Numbered from the stretch's first letter, positions 46,311 through 60,016 are shown. The stretch is DNA of 64,000 bases from Cichorium intybus (GCA_023525715.1 CM042014.1:18950563-19014562), one strand, 5' to 3'. The notes: generated by a model not told the origin, from the letters alone. Numbers and translations are program-made.

Positions 46311-48815
46311 TGTAACGCCAAGACACTCTTTTTATGTAAATAAAATAAAAAGGGTAAATTGGTCATTTTACCTTAGAAGGGTAATTTGGTCTTTTGGACA
46401 TAAAAGAATTTGGTTTGAAATAATATTTTGAGTTTTGAACTTAAAATGTTATAAAAACTGAAATTGGTCGTTTTACCACAAAAGGGTATTTTGGTCATTT
46501 GACCAAGTGAAGGACCAATTATGTAAAATTATTGTTGTTTGTGACAAAAGCATAAGAAAAGAAAGTTTATTGTGATAAAATTTGATTATTGTGGTCAAAG
46601 TTCAAGAAAATGAACTTAATGACCAAATTTGTAAATTTTGGAAGTATAAATAGAGAGGTTGACTCTCTTCTTTGACTGGCCATTTGTGCAGCAACGGGAA
46701 GGGTTTTTAGAGCAAAAACCTGAAAATCTTTGAAGCTTGAAGCAAGGAATTGGAATCATAGCTTGGAATTGGTGATTCCTAAGTTAAACAAGGTAAGTAA
46801 TTTGATTTTCTAGCCAAGTTCTTGAGGTATTCTTGATGGGTTAGATAGAAACTGAAATCTGCAAATTTCAGTTATGATATGTGGTTGAAAGTAGCTTAAT
46901 ACTTCCAATAAGTCATGCAAAAAGGACTTAATTCAAGAAAAATGGAAGTAGGTTGCTATTGTTGATGAATTTGAAATGTTGCTCAAGAACCCTAAATCAT
47001 GAATTGATGTGATTAAGATGTTTCTAAGGGCTTAAAACTTGTTATTAGACAAAGGTTTTAGTCCTAGAACAATCCCTGATTGTTAAGTCGAGTATTAAGG
47101 GCTTAAAATGAGAAAATGGGATTTTGTAGCTTGAAAATCGGAGTTTCTGGCCTGCTGATCAGCTCTCGCGACTCGACCAGCATGGTCCTCGCGACTCGAG
47201 GGTGAGAACCTTCGCGACTCGACCAGCATGGTCCTCACGACTCGAGGGTGTGCCTTCGCGACTTGACCCTCGCGACCCTCGCGACCCGAAGGCTTGGCCT
47301 TTGCGACTCGACCATAGGTTCGGTCGCGACTCGAGCCCTGGACAGAAACCATTTCAGCCTCTGTTAAAATTTGGTGCATTTTCCAAATTTGATTTTGATG
47401 CTAGGCTTATCCGATTGACCTGAAATTTTAAACATAGTTCTAATATGTTGTGAAACTTCATGGAAAATTATCGGAATACGAATACGACCTCCCGAAAGTA
47501 CTGTAGTAGAATACGCGTATTTCGGGAAGTGTATTAAATTATATAACGATGGTTATTGATTGGAAATACTTGGAAATGGTTCCCAATTGAATTGTATAGG
47601 ACTCTTGTGTAGTAGAGTCAACTGAAATGATTATTAACCTATTATCATTTGATATGAAATGGATAAATAGGTATGGGACAAAAAGGTTGTGGTGCATGCA
47701 AAGGCAAGAAACAACCGGGATTCAAATGCAGCTAGCATCAAGGTGAGTAATCTCACTGATATCATATGTGATATATGATGATTGAATTGTTACAGGTTGA
47801 AACAGCTTCGGGGGACGAAAATGACATATTATATGATATGATATATGACAATACCAGATAAGCCGTGAGTCATTGCGATGACAAGAACGGAGCTGTGAGT
47901 CAATACATATATATATACACTATGATATGACAAGACCAGATAAGCCGTGAGTCTGTTATAGACAAGAACGGAGCTGTGAATCAATAATGCGACAATACCA
48001 GATAAGCCGTGAGTCATTGCGATGACAAGAACGGAGCTGTGAGTCCACTTTAATTAGGCAAGACCGGATAAGCCATGAGTCATTGCGATGACAAGAACGG
48101 AGCCGTGAGTCTAGGCAAAAGCGGGGTAAACCCGTGAGCCATAAATAACTATGATATTGTTACAGGAACATGGTGCGGCCTATACGGCTATGATATTGGA
48201 TGCTATATCCAGCTGGTGCGGCCTGCGGGCTATGATTTATATATTGATAATGTTTTGATGCAGCTTATATAGCTATGACACAGGGTGCGGCTTAAATAGC
48301 CATGAAATACGATGCGGTCAATTATGACCAAGAAAAATGGGACAGAAATGTATGCAAATAACAACCCGTAAGACTATGCAATAGGATGGGCAATCCTAAG
48401 ACATATGGTTAGCCAGAACGGCTAGGCGTTTGGGACCGATATCCGGACAGAGATATACGGTTGATAGATCGATCATATATAGGAAATTATATATGAATGT
48501 ATTTTTATATGTGTTATTTGCAGATACGATTACTCACTGAGCTTTGTAGCTCATGCCGTTTGTTAAATGTCCCTGCAGGTTAGCATAACCCTGAGAAGGG
48601 TAAGGATAAAGTCCGTGACTCAAGAAGTGGACTTGTAGATGCTGTCAGTAGCAGCCCGGTTTATATGGAGGTTACTATATTTGTATACTCCTTGATACGC
48701 TTGTACCCGATTTTATTAAAATATACCCCTTTGTTTATGGTTTTAAGTACTGCAACCTATGTTTTAAATGAAAAAATTTTCAGGGGTGTTTTTGTTTTAA
48801 AAGCCGGGTGTTACA
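46311..48815 (+). repeat. Gypsy LTR copy 1 (2505 bp)
   Basis: Starts TGTAACGCC and ends GGGTGTTACA. It contains a CpG-word cluster (47166-47340), a tandem block with GATAAGCCGTGAGTC and ACAAGAACGGAGC (47850-48120), and the ACTCACTGAGCTTTGTAGCTC block near 48533. It is nearly identical to copy 2. Confidence 0.95.
47166..47340. repeat. Cluster of GCGACTCGA-type CpG words in LTR copy 1
   Basis: About eight or nine copies or near-copies of CGCGACTCGA are spaced 15-30 bp apart, some separated by CCAGCATGGTCCT. The same cluster recurs 6253 bp later in LTR copy 2. The 94-codon minus-strand open frame here is a by-product of the repeat. Confidence 0.85.
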
Positions 48816-51800
48816 AGTTGGTATCAGAGTCGTGGTTTAAGTGAACTAGGTGTCTATAGAGTAGATTCTTGGACTTAAACCTTGAGACAGTAGACACGAT
48901 GTACCGTTAGGTGTATATAAATTGTTATTATACATATATAACCTAACTATTGCTGACTTCTAACGTATAAGAAGTATAAGCAGCGAATATTACCGGGAGG
49001 AATTTAGGGCATGGAGCTTTAAGAGGCGGACCAGCCCTTTCTCAAGGCTCCATTGAACGAGGGGCAACGAGACAAGTAGCAGAAAATTCACATGACAAGC
49101 AATAGTAGCTGCTGTGGTCAGAGAAAGAAATTTGGGTGCTCACCCTGGCTGATATTGAAGGTGAAAGAAAAGTAGCTGAGACTACAAGAAAAGCAGAAAA
49201 AGATTAGTGGACGCTTCAGGAGAAGTTACCACAAACTGGGTCCAACCTTAAAGGGAAGGGACCAAGATGAAAAAGGCGATGCGATGCAAGAAGTGCAGGA
49301 AAAGCACTCAGAAAATTGTAGAGTTGAGGCTCTACCGTTGACATGCTGAAATTGCAGAAAATAGGAGCAGATTGCTCGAGCTTGTTGGATGGATCGGAAG
49401 TGTGTCTAGCGCGGAGCTATAAAACACTTTCCTATGAAATACTCACATGCTAAATATGGAGTAACGGGTGATAAACCCAGGAAAGAACAGGGAAGAAAGA
49501 AAGAAGAAACGAATGGTCGAAAAGGACCAGTGATACCATGAGCATTCCAGCAGACTGTGGAAAAAGCTCGTGAGTAGACTGATATGGTCTTGGATATCAT
49601 TGTCTTGAATATAATCCCCGTATATGTTATATTTGATCCATGAAGCTATGCTTTGGATCGATGACTTTGATGTCTTGTTTGAATATTTCATCAACGATTA
49701 TGGATGAAATTTTGGAATTGGCTATAGCAAATAACAAATATGTTCAAGATATTGAACACCTGGAAAGGTAGTTTGCTTAGGATTTATGGGACCACTTTTC
49801 CCTATAAATCTAAAGCCGATGACTACCAATGAATCCGAAGAAATTGTGTATATTAATTGGTTAGCAATGAATGATGCTAACATGAATTGTAGAAAAAATG
49901 AACATTATGGTTCAAAAATCAGAAATGAAGTGGAGGAAACTCCACGGTAAATGACCGTTGTTGAGAATACCGGTTATTTTCTTTGCTTAAACTCGGAAAA
50001 GAGTTAGTAAAAGAATGATGTTGTAATTGGCATACATGGTATTGGCCAAGTTAAATAAAGCAGTGATAGTAGTGTACTACTTTAAATAAATTCTCGGATG
50101 TTTCTTTTGAAAAGAACTTCCAAGATTTCTGCCAGATTAGCGAGAATAGTTTATGATTAAACTGATTTTGGGAGCCGTTCTGTTATTTAGGCTCTATATT
50201 GATTAGCCTCTGCAGAGATGGCAGAGTGGTAAAACAATTGGAAGAAATTGTTTTTTTTAAATTGGGGTCTCATATGGCCGAATGTGTCATTATATGGAGC
50301 CCTATCTTGCTTTAAAAGAAGAAAGACGAGTTGATGTGTATGTGCACTGACTACTGAGAATCTGATATTCTCGAAACCAGACTGAATATGAGGTACATTT
50401 GTACCAGATATGGTAGTTACTTCACTGAGTTAAGTGATATGTAAAATTCTCCAAGTATGAAAATTTTGGCTAAAAGAAGTGTTATACTCTTTGGGCATGT
50501 TATTAATGCCAAAGATGTTAAACTGGATCCGGTGGAAAATGATACTGTGATAAAATGTGAACCGCCTGAGGAATCTGACTAACATTGTAGTTTCCTTGGA
50601 TTGGCGGGTTATTATAGGAGAGTTGTAGAAAACTGCTCCTTGATTGCTGTAGAGTTGACTAAAGTTGACCAATAAAAGTGAAAAGTCTGAGTGGTAGAAA
50701 GACCACATGTAACTTTTCAAAGGTTGAAACAAACCTTATATGAAGCTCCGGTGTTAGCATTATCGCTAAGCGGAGCAGATAAATTGTTTTATAGAAATGC
50801 ATCCAGAGTTGATTTTGGATACATGATATTGCAGTGGCAATTATGATTTTGGTATTTAAGCTTTGGAGACACTACTGATGTGGTGTAAAGCTTACTGTTT
50901 ATACGGATCATAAAAGTTTGAAATACTTAATTGATCAAAAGGAAGTTAAATAAGAGATAGCAAAGATAGATGGGTTACTTAAAGATTTTGGTTATGGAAT
51001 CTTGTACCATCTCGGAAAGGCGGATGTGGCTATAGATGCCTTGAATTGAAAAGAGTATCTTTTGAAAGATACAACCACATGCGTGAGTGTGGCGAATTGA
51101 TTACCTGAGTTGATTCGGGTAGCACAGAAAGAAGTGTGCAAGTCTGAAAATGTGAAAAGTGAATGAATGATTAGCTATTGAAAGAAGCTAATTAGAAACT
51201 CACAGCGATTTAAAACCCTTAGTGGTTGTGTATGTGAGTTCCAAAGCAAGGCGAGATATGAAAATTTACCCTTAAAATATGTATGTTGGGGTAGATATGC
51301 AAAATGCCCGGGGCAGTACCAAACTGTGTAGGATAATGTAACCTATGTATTGGTGGCCGGGACTAGAGAAAGACATTGAAAGACATGTGAAAAGTGTTTG
51401 ACTTGTGTGTAACTACAGTCAAATCATTAGAAACATACGGAAAATTTAACCGTTGTGGATCCCAAAGAAGAAATGGGACGAAAATATTATAGACTTTGTA
51501 ATAAAGTCTTTGCAAGTACCGCATGGGTATGACACCATATGGGTAATTGCAGGTTGATTGATGACACCAGTGCAAATTTGTACCGACCAAAGAAGTAAGT
51601 AAGATTGAAAAGTAGTGAAAAACTACATAGAAGGATAAATGTGTCGACATGCGCTGCAGGTGTCGACTGTATCAGATCGAGATACTAGAATTGTTTGCTG
51701 AATTTAGCATTAATTCCTAGAATTAATAGTTCAAAAGTACTAGTAAGTACTGTATAAAACTTGCAGATTGATAAACAAGGTGAAATAATGATGCAGATTT

Positions 51801-52562
51801 TAGAAGATGTGCTTGAAATTTGCACAACAGACCCTAGTGGAAGATGAGAAGATCGTCTATCGTTGGTAAAATTTGTAAGAAATAATAGTTTATATATTAG
51901 TATTCTATAGACTTGTATGAAGTGTAGTACGGGGAATCGTGTTATCCTTTGATTTATAGGATTGAAGATGTGGAACAGCCGTTGGCTAGATCCTAGACGG
52001 TGGTGCAAGCTAAAAAGAAGACTTGATAAATACGAGAAAATTGGAAAATGGCTAAGAAGCAGTAACGGTAGTACATGAACCATAGAGTAAAACCGTTGAA
52101 ATTCTAAATAGGGAAAGATGACAGTGCTCAAAATATCCCTTGGAAAGACTAAAATTCTGCTTGGGACGAAAAGAAAGTCAAACCCTGATTTATTGGATTT
52201 TTCCATATGTCCCAAAGAGTAAGAATTGGGGTGTACCGATTGAAGTTTCTTGATGAACTTCAAGATAATAATAAAGTTTTCTATGGGTCTCATGGTTCTG
52301 AGAACATAGACTGATAAATTTGAACGAATATCTCATGCTGAAATGAAGGTAGATAAGTAGTTAAGGTACCCGGGACAACCGGAGGAATATTAGATGAACA
52401 GTGATATAATCACGAAATAAGAAGACTAGTATGGTAAAAGTGCTTTGGCAATACCATGAATGTTTCCGTATGATATGGGAAACCGAAATTGTAATGAGAA
52501 ATAATTACCCTCGCTTGTTTGTATGATTTCGGGGACGAAATCTTTTAAAGGAGGGGAGAATT
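48816..52562 (+). pseudogene. Degenerate gypsy gag-pol internal region
   Basis: The primer-binding site TGGTATCAGAG is at 48819-48829. Gag traces include a broken zinc knuckle near 49345 (TGC..AATTGC, then QIARAC in a shifted frame). Pol traces are the reverse transcriptase tail near 50480-50650 (LGHVINAKDVKLDP, FLGLAGYYRRVV), RNase H near 50890-51060 (VYTDHKSLKYLIDQKE, GKADVAIDAL) and integrase near 51340-51620 (MYWWPGLEKDIERH, FDTIWVI-like). Stops and frameshifts interrupt every domain, so it makes no protein. The order reverse transcriptase-RNase H-integrase defines Ty3/gypsy. Open minus-strand frames at 51685-52293 and elsewhere are shadows. Confidence 0.88.
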
Positions 52563-55068
52563 TGTAACGCCAAGACACTCTTTTTATGTAAATAAAATAA
52601 AAAGGGTAAATTGGTCATTTTACCTTAGAAGGGTAATTTGGTCTTTTGGACAGAAAAGAATTTGGTTTGAAATAATATTTTGAGTTTTGAACTTAAAATG
52701 TTATAAAAACTGAAATTGGTCGTTTTACCACAAAAGGGTATTTTGGTCATTTGACCAAGTGAAGGACCAATTATGTAAAATTATTGTTGTTTGTGACAAA
52801 AGCATAAGAAAAGAAAGTTTATTGTGATAAAATTTGATTATTGTGGTCAAAGTTCAAGAAAATGAACTTAAGGACCAAATTTGTAAATTTTGGAAGTATA
52901 AATAGAGAGGTTGACTCTCTTCTTTGACTGGCCATTTGTGCAGCAACGGGAAGGGTTTTTGAGAGCAAAAACCTGAAAATCTTTGAAGCTTGAAGCAAGG
53001 AATTGGAATCATAGCTTGGAATTGGTGATTCCTAAGTTAAACAAGGTAAGTAATTTGATTTTCTAGCCAAGTTCTTGAGGTATTCTTGATGGGTTAGATA
53101 GAAACTGAAATCTGCAAATTTCAGTTATGATATGTGGTTGAAAGTAGCTTAATACTTCCAATAAGTCATGCAAAAAGGACTTAATTCAAGAAAAATGGAA
53201 GTAGGTTGCTATTGTTGATGAATTTGAAATGTTGCTCAAGAACCCTAAATCATGAATTGATGTGATTAAGATGTTTCTAAGGGCTTAAAACTTGTTATTA
53301 GACAAAGGTTTTAGTCCTAGAACAATCCCTGATTGTTAAGTCGAGTATTAAGGGCTTAAAATGAGAAAATGGGATTTTGTAGCTTGAAAATCGGAGTTTC
53401 TGGCCTGCTGATCAGCTCTCGCGACTCGACCAGCATGGTCCTCGCGACTCGAGGGTGAGAACCTTCGCGACTCGACCAGCATGGTCCTCACGACTCGAGG
53501 GTGTGCCTTCGCGACTTGACCCTCGCGACCCTCGCGACCCGAAGGCTTGGCCTTTGCGACTCGACCATAGGTTCGGTCGCGACTCGAGCCCTGGACAGAA
53601 ACCATTTCAGCCTCTGTTAAAATTTGGTGCATTTTCCAAATTTGATTTTGATGCTAGGCTTATCTGATTGACCTGAAATTTTAAACATAGTTCTAATATG
53701 TTGTGAAACTTCATGGAAAATTATCGGAATACGAATACGACCTCCCGAAAGTACTGTAGTAGAATACACGTATTTCGGGAAGTGTATTAAATTATATAAC
53801 GATGGTTATTGATTGGAAATACTTGGAAATTGTTCCCAATTGAATTGTATAGGACTCTTGTGTAGTAGATTCAACTGAAATGATTATTAACCTATTATCA
53901 TTTGATATGAAATGGATAAATAGGTATGGGACAAAAAGGTTGTGGTGCATGCAAAGGCAAGAAACAACCGGGATTCAAATGCAGCTAGCATCAAGGTGAG
54001 TAATCTCACTGATATCATATGTGATATATGATGATTGAATTGTTACAGGTTGAAACAGCTTCGGGGGACGAAAATGACAGATTATATGATATGATATATG
54101 ACAATACCAGATAAGCCGTGAGTCATTGCGATGACAAGAACGGAGCTGTGAGTCAATACATATATATATACACTATGATATGACAAGACCAGATAAGCCG
54201 TGAGTCTGTTATAGACAAGAACGGAGCTGTGAATCAATAATGCGACAATACCAGATAAGCCGTGAGTCATTGCGATGACAAGAACGGAGCTGTGAGTCCA
54301 CTTTAATTAGGCAAGACCGGATAAGCCGTGAGTCATTGCGATGACAAGAACGGAGCCGTGAGTCTAGGCAAAAGCGGGGTAAACCCGTGAGCCATAAATA
54401 ACTATGATATTGTTACAGGAACATGGTGCGGCCTATACGGCTATGATATTGGATGCTATATCCAGCTGGTGCGGCCTGCGGGCTATGATTTATATATTGA
54501 TAATGTTTTGATGCAGCTTATATAGCTATGACACAGGGTGCGGCTTAAATAGCCATGAAATACGATGCGGTCAATTATGACCAAGAAAAATGGGACAGAA
54601 ATGTATGCAAATAACAACCCGTAAGACTATGCAATAGGATGGGCAATCCTAAGACATATGGTTAGCCAGAACGGCTAGGCGTTTGGGACCGATATCCGGA
54701 CAGAGATATACGGTTGATAGATCGATCATATATAGGAAATTATATATGAATGTATTTTTATATGTGTTATTTGCAGATACGATTACTCACTGAGCTTTGT
54801 AGCTCATGCCGTTTGTTAAATGTCCCTGCAGGTTAGCATAACCCTGAGAAGGGTAAGGATAAAGTCCGTGACTCAAGAAGTGGACTTGTAGATGCTGTCA
54901 GTAGCAGCCCGGTTTATATGGAGGTTACTATATTTGTATACTCCTTGATACGCTTGTACCCGATTTTATTAAAATATACCCCTTTGTTTATGGTTTTAAG
55001 TACTGCAACCTATGTTTTAAATGAAAAAATTTTCAGGGGTGTTTTTGTTTTAAAAGCCGGGTGTTACA
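52563..55068 (+). repeat. Gypsy LTR copy 2 (2506 bp)
   Basis: Aligns end to end with 46311-48815. I counted about nine or ten differences by eye, including one inserted base in GGGTTTTTGAGAGC. It is preceded by GGGGAGAATT, a polypurine tract-like word at 52551-52560. Confidence 0.95.
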
Positions 55069-55932
55069 AGTTGGTATCAGAGTCGTGGTTTAAGTGAACT
55101 AGGTGTCTATAGAGTAGATTCCTGGACTTAAACCTTGAGACAGTAGACACGATGTACCGTTAGGTGTATATAAATTGTTATTATACATATATAACCTAAC
55201 TATTGCTGACTTCTAACGTATAAGAAGTATAAGCAGCGAATATTACCGGGAGGAATTTAGGGCATGGAGCTTTAAGAGGCGGACCAGCCCTTTCTCAAGG
55301 CTCCATTGAACGAGGGGCAACGAGACAAGTAGCAGAAAATCCACATGACAAGCAATAGTAGCTGCTGTGGTCAGAGAAAGAAATTTGGGTGCTCACCCTG
55401 GCTGATATTCAAGGTGAAAGAAAAGTAGCTGAGACTACAAGAAAAGCAGAAAAAGATTAGTGGACGCTTCAGGAGAAGTTACCACAAACTGGGTCCAACC
55501 TTAAAGGGAAGGGACCAAGATGAAAAAGGCGATGCGATGCAAGAAGTGCAGGAAAAGCACTCAGAAAATTGTAGAGTTGAGACTCTACCGTTGACATGCT
55601 GAAATTGCAGAAAATAGGAGCAGATTGCTCGAGCTTGTTGGATGGATCGGAAGTGTGTCTAGCGTGGAGCTATAAAACACTTTCCTATGAAATACTCACA
55701 TGCTAAATATGGAGTAACGGGTGATAAACCCAGGAAAGAACAGGGAAGAAAGAAAGAAGAAACGAATGGTCGAAAAGGACCAGTGATACCATGAGCATTC
55801 CAGCAGACTGTGGAAAAAGCTCGTGAGTAGACTGATATGGTCTTGGATATCATTGTCTTGAATATAATCCCCGTATATGTTATATTTGATCCATGAAGCT
55901 ATGCTTTGGATCGATGACTTTGATGTCTTGTT
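55069..55932 (+). pseudogene. Second, truncated copy of the gypsy internal region
   Basis: Repeats 48816-49679 with about five differences. The primer-binding site lies at 55072-55082. The copy stops at GATGTCTTGTT, after which non-element sequence starts. Confidence 0.92.
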
Positions 55933-57832
55933 ATGATGGCGGTTCAATGTAATCCGCTGCCCCAATTGCCCAATAGATTTATCAAAACAACAAGACAACA
56001 AGTTACCTGATTAATTTCAAACACCTGTCTCCCGTCTAGTCAAAAAACTTCGGCGTTCATTTCACACAGCAACCCGAAGTTCTCGAACATCAAGAGGTAC
56101 GATTTTGTAATTCTTTGGTTCTCAATGATCTGTCTCCCGTATTCAATATTACCATGGTCGTTAAGTAACAACATGTTACTTGTTATTTAGAGTTGTTTCT
56201 GTTTTGATTTCCGAAGAGAAAGTTGAATACTGATATATTCAAGCTAACTTACTTGGAGGTGCCATTTCGTGATTCTCTGATTTGCACAGGTTGGTTGGAT
56301 GTGCCTTTTAAAATTGATGGCATATAGTCACATTTTTGGTCTTTAACTAAAACATTGTTGGATGTTTTTTATTTAGGTTAATAGTTGGTTATGGGATGTG
56401 GGCAGCGAGAAGATTCTGGTTGATCCAATATGGTGGGTAACTTGGATTTAAGAATTCATTTGCTTTGTGATGTTAGCAGGAAAATATCTTAAGAATTTCT
56501 AGGTACATTTGTTCTTAGCCTTGAACTATTCTTTTTGCAAATTAATGGCTTTTTGTTATCTTTATGGTGCTAAGCTTGTATAATTCATTATTTTGTTACG
56601 ATGTTTGTTCTCCGGCGTTTCGAAAAACATCTACAACAAGGTGTTTGTTCTCCGACCAGGAATAAAGTTGATGAGCTTCATTCTCTTGATTCTATCAGAA
56701 TTTAAAGATTGGGTTAACAAAATAAGCAATATTCTTTCCGAATGAATGTGGTGATAAAACAATATTCTTTCAGAATTTGAAGACTGATCTTAAAAAACAA
56801 AATCATCAGAATGCATTTTGAGATTGATGGTTTATGCTTCATTCTCACAAAATGTGTACATTGTCATTTATGTTTTTATAGTTGATATAAAATTTTTGTA
56901 TATTCTTCAAGAATATTGTATATATTATTGTTTAGTATTGAATGTTGTGTATATTTTTCAAGAATATCGTATATGTTCTTTTTTATATTATAAGTGGTCC
57001 TAATATTCTTTTTTGAATGAAATCGCGGTTTCTAAAAATGATTCAATGACGACATGTATTCATCGTAATATGAGTTTTTTTTTAATATAATTGTTGTAAT
57101 TACTAATTAGGTAATACATTTTAAAATTTATTATAATAATTAATAACATAGTTAATTATTTAATAAAATTCCACCAAATTAGGAGATAATAAGTGAACTT
57201 TCTTTTTTAATTCTTGATTAATATACTAAAATACATTTTCAGGGGTTTAATTGTAAAAATTGATTCATTAAGTTTTATATATTTACGTTGAAGCGCCTGA
57301 ATATAAGACCATAAATAATTTCAATCGGACGCTCCATATTTGGTCATACGTTCACACAATTTGGAGCACATTTGGTCAATATTTTTCGTTTGTTGCACTC
57401 TTGGTCCCTAATCCAAACGATTGTTGAACTATTGGTCTTTTTTCCTGTAAAATAACACATCTGAACCACTCAATTTGGAGCTATTGCCAGATAGGTTTAT
57501 GTTTCAAATATATGCGATGGGTGGGAGTGGATTGGCAACACAAATGCCGTCTTTTCGGTGGGCCCAGTTAGGCGTTGTATGTGAAGATGGAATGGGGAAT
57601 CGAGGGAAATTAATTCCATTTTTCGTTGGGTGAAGTAGGTTCCTTTGAAGGTCTTGTCCTCCATGTGGAGGTTGTTTCAAAATAAAATCCCAATTACGAC
57701 AAACTTGGTTGTGAGGAGTATATCGGTTCACGTGAAGTGTTCTTTTTATGACCGAGGGAGGGGGTATAAAGTGAAATAGCCGATCACCTTTTTCTTTTCT
57801 TTTTAGTGATTATGCTAATGCGATTGGAGTTA
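55933..57832. other. Intergenic DNA right of the gypsy array
   Basis: No gene recognised. A CAAGAG|GTACGA splice-donor-like site near 56096 follows a C-rich stretch and could be a leader exon, but no coding exon follows. The minus-strand frame at 57504-57731 is GC-richer than its surroundings yet shows no known domain. Confidence 0.4.
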
Positions 57833-57837
57833 ATTGT

Positions 57838-59537
57838 TGTTACGTCCCAAATCCAGTAATAAAAATTTTCTTTTAAAAACGGTTCGAATACATAAATCGG
57901 GCTACCAATTAAAACCATCTAAAGTAAAACTTACATTTAAACATTAACATTGTGTTTATCAAAATATTTACAAACATTATTTAGCGGAAGACTCAAATAA
58001 CAAAACCTCAGATGCGGTACAATCGCGCCGTGCACTAAGCTGAAGCCAGCAATTACCCGAAAACAGTAAGGGTGAAAGAGCAAGCACAAAACTTAGTGAG
58101 TTCCCAAAATACCACATGATCCATTCCATAACACATAATTACAAAAGGTCTCCGGGCTTGCGTCGAAGAACATGACTCACGGGCTTGTCCTGATCTTGCC
58201 AATTCCTTGGCCCACGAGCTTGCCCCGATATTGCCCATTCCTCGACTCACGAGCTTGCCCCGATCTTGTCGATTCGTTGACTTACGAGCTTGCCCCGATC
58301 TTGTCCATTCCTTAGTTCACGAGCTTGCCCCGATCTTGCCCATTCCTCGACTTACGAGCTTGCCTCGATCTTGTCGATAAACACGTAAGGCACATACATA
58401 ACATTATTAGACAAAGTAATAAAGCTACCTACTCATGCAACATCACCCATAGTATAGTGAGAAGACTCACCTGATCTGCGACCTCAAGCTAGACAGAATT
58501 CTACGTGAGTGCCCGCAGATCCCGACAATATGCACCTCCTAACAAGAATAAAATCCACTTAGAATTTCCTAAATCCCCTACAAGATAATCCTATAAGACC
58601 GGTGTCCATAACACTCAAGTTTGACCTTGCCAAACTGGTCAAAAAGACAACGGTTAAAGTCAACAAAAGTCAACATCACAGTTCGCGACGCTAACTCCCC
58701 AAGTTAGCGTCGCTAACTATGAACAGATACAAAAGTCCATTAAGTTCTTAAACTATTAAGCCAAGGTCTTAATCCATCCAGGGACCTTCCAAACAGTCAA
58801 AAATCCATAAAGATCCTAACTTTATTCTCCCAAACATCACCATACAAAATCAAGAACAAGATTCAAGTCGAAGGTGGTCAAAACTAACCAAAATCATCAA
58901 AGAGAGTTTGGATTACTCTCTAAACCACCCCAAATGTTCAAATAAGAGATTTAAGGCATAAAGTTTCCAACTTTATCCTTTCCAAACCATAGACAAACGC
59001 TACAAGGGACCACTACACTTATTCAATCCATAAGAACATACTTAAATCATATGAACAACCATAAAAACACATAAATGTGAGAATTTGACTTACAATGGTC
59101 CAGGAATTGTAGATCCTTGAAGCTTTACTCAAGAAAAGCAACTTGTAGCATCAACACCTTCCATCTACATCATCATTCTTCAAGAACACCTTCCAAAACC
59201 TCCAAATTTTCAAGAATGAACCAAGAACACTCAAAATGGCTAGAGAGAGAGTTTTAGGTGACCATGGAGGCTGAGAAAGGGCAAATGACGGTTGCGCTAG
59301 GGTTCCCCACCCTTAACTATGGCCCAAACATCAAAATCTAGGGTTTTGGCCCAAAATCAGACATTAGCACCGCTAACTTTAAGGTTAGCGCTGTTAATAT
59401 CAATCGTGCAAACCCACTCTAACAACTGGCAAAATAACGACTTGAAAAACACGATTTAGCAGCACAAGCCACCTTAGCGCCGCTAACTTTGATTCTTTGA
59501 AACTCAGAACTTGACTTCTCGGGATTAGGGTCTTACA
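57838..59537 (-). mobile_element. Solo LTR (1700 bp, gypsy type)
   Basis: Starts TGTTACGTCCC and ends GGGTCTTACA on plus, flanked by the 5-bp duplication ATTGT at 57833-57837 and 59538-59542. Sense is probably minus (reversed AACTTAGTGAG block near 58090). It holds a 35-bp tandem array and near-palindromic words GTTAGCGTCGCTAAC (58703-58717), TTAGCACCGCTAAC (59364-59377) and TTAGCGCCGCTAAC (59474-59487). Confidence 0.93.
58165..58378. repeat. 35-bp tandem repeat, about 6 copies, in solo LTR
   Basis: The unit contains ACGAGCTTGCCCCGATCTTG followed by TCGATTC or CCATTCC and TCGACTT. It is contiguous, without spacers, so it is not CRISPR-like. Confidence 0.9.
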
Positions 59538-59542
59538 ATTGT

Positions 59543-60008
59543 TATCTTGGTTCGACCTTTTTTCCTATGTCCCTTCCACCCAATAAGACCTTTTGTGAGT
59601 CTTGTCTCTGAAGACGGGTCCAATGCCAAAAAAACACTCCAAGTCTATGCTTACTTTGATTTATTCTCGGGTCCAATGCCAAAATTCACTCCAAGCTGAT
59701 GCTTACATTGATTTATTCCATATTATTGATAAATCAAAATGCAACAAACAATGTGTTGTTCAAAAGCTTGCTTGATAATTTAGAAGGAAACAAACAATGT
59801 GTTGTTCAGAAGCTTTATTGCCCCTGTTTTAAGACAGCAAATGATATTCAGTTATTTTTTATTTGATTAATAATAGAGCTAAATTGTACTATTTAAATTG
59901 GTTGGAGAGATGTTGCTCTCCTTTTACTAACTGTATGTTGTAACTCTTTTTTTATTGTCTTGCTACTTTTATGTTTTATAAAAACTTCACCCGTTTAGAG
60001 AAACTTAA
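59543..60008. other. Short intergenic stretch with two local duplications
   Basis: GGGTCCAATGCCAAAA plus following sequence is duplicated at about 59617 and 59679. AACAAACAATGTGTTGTTCA is duplicated at about 59742 and 59789. No gene. Confidence 0.6.
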
Positions 60009-60016
60009 TTTTAGTA

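Larger units (their letters stand above)
46311..55932 (+). mobile_element. Ty3/gypsy array: LTR-internal-LTR-truncated internal
   Basis: The first LTR is 46311-48815, the first internal region 48816-52562, the second LTR 52563-55068, and a second copy of the first 864 bp of internal sequence lies at 55069-55932. The period is 6252-6253 bp. At 55932 similarity ends abruptly and unrelated DNA begins. No third LTR exists. Such an array arises by unequal or intra-element LTR recombination followed by deletion, or by truncation. The 5 bases left of the array are TAGAA, with no partner at the right end. Confidence 0.93.

Noticed and set aside
47095..47379. 94-codon minus-strand frame, repeated exactly at 53348-53632
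   Set aside because: Identity only reflects the two LTR copies. The frame runs through the CpG-word repeat and has no domain.
51685..52293. 202-codon minus-strand frame
   Set aside because: Lies antisense to the gypsy pol and 3' region, with low-complexity hydrophobic translation and no domain.
57504..57731. 75-codon minus-strand frame
   Set aside because: No domain, no splice context and no support beyond being open.
58165..58378. Regular 35-bp repeats considered as a CRISPR array
   Set aside because: Units are contiguous with no unique spacers, and lie within a plant LTR.
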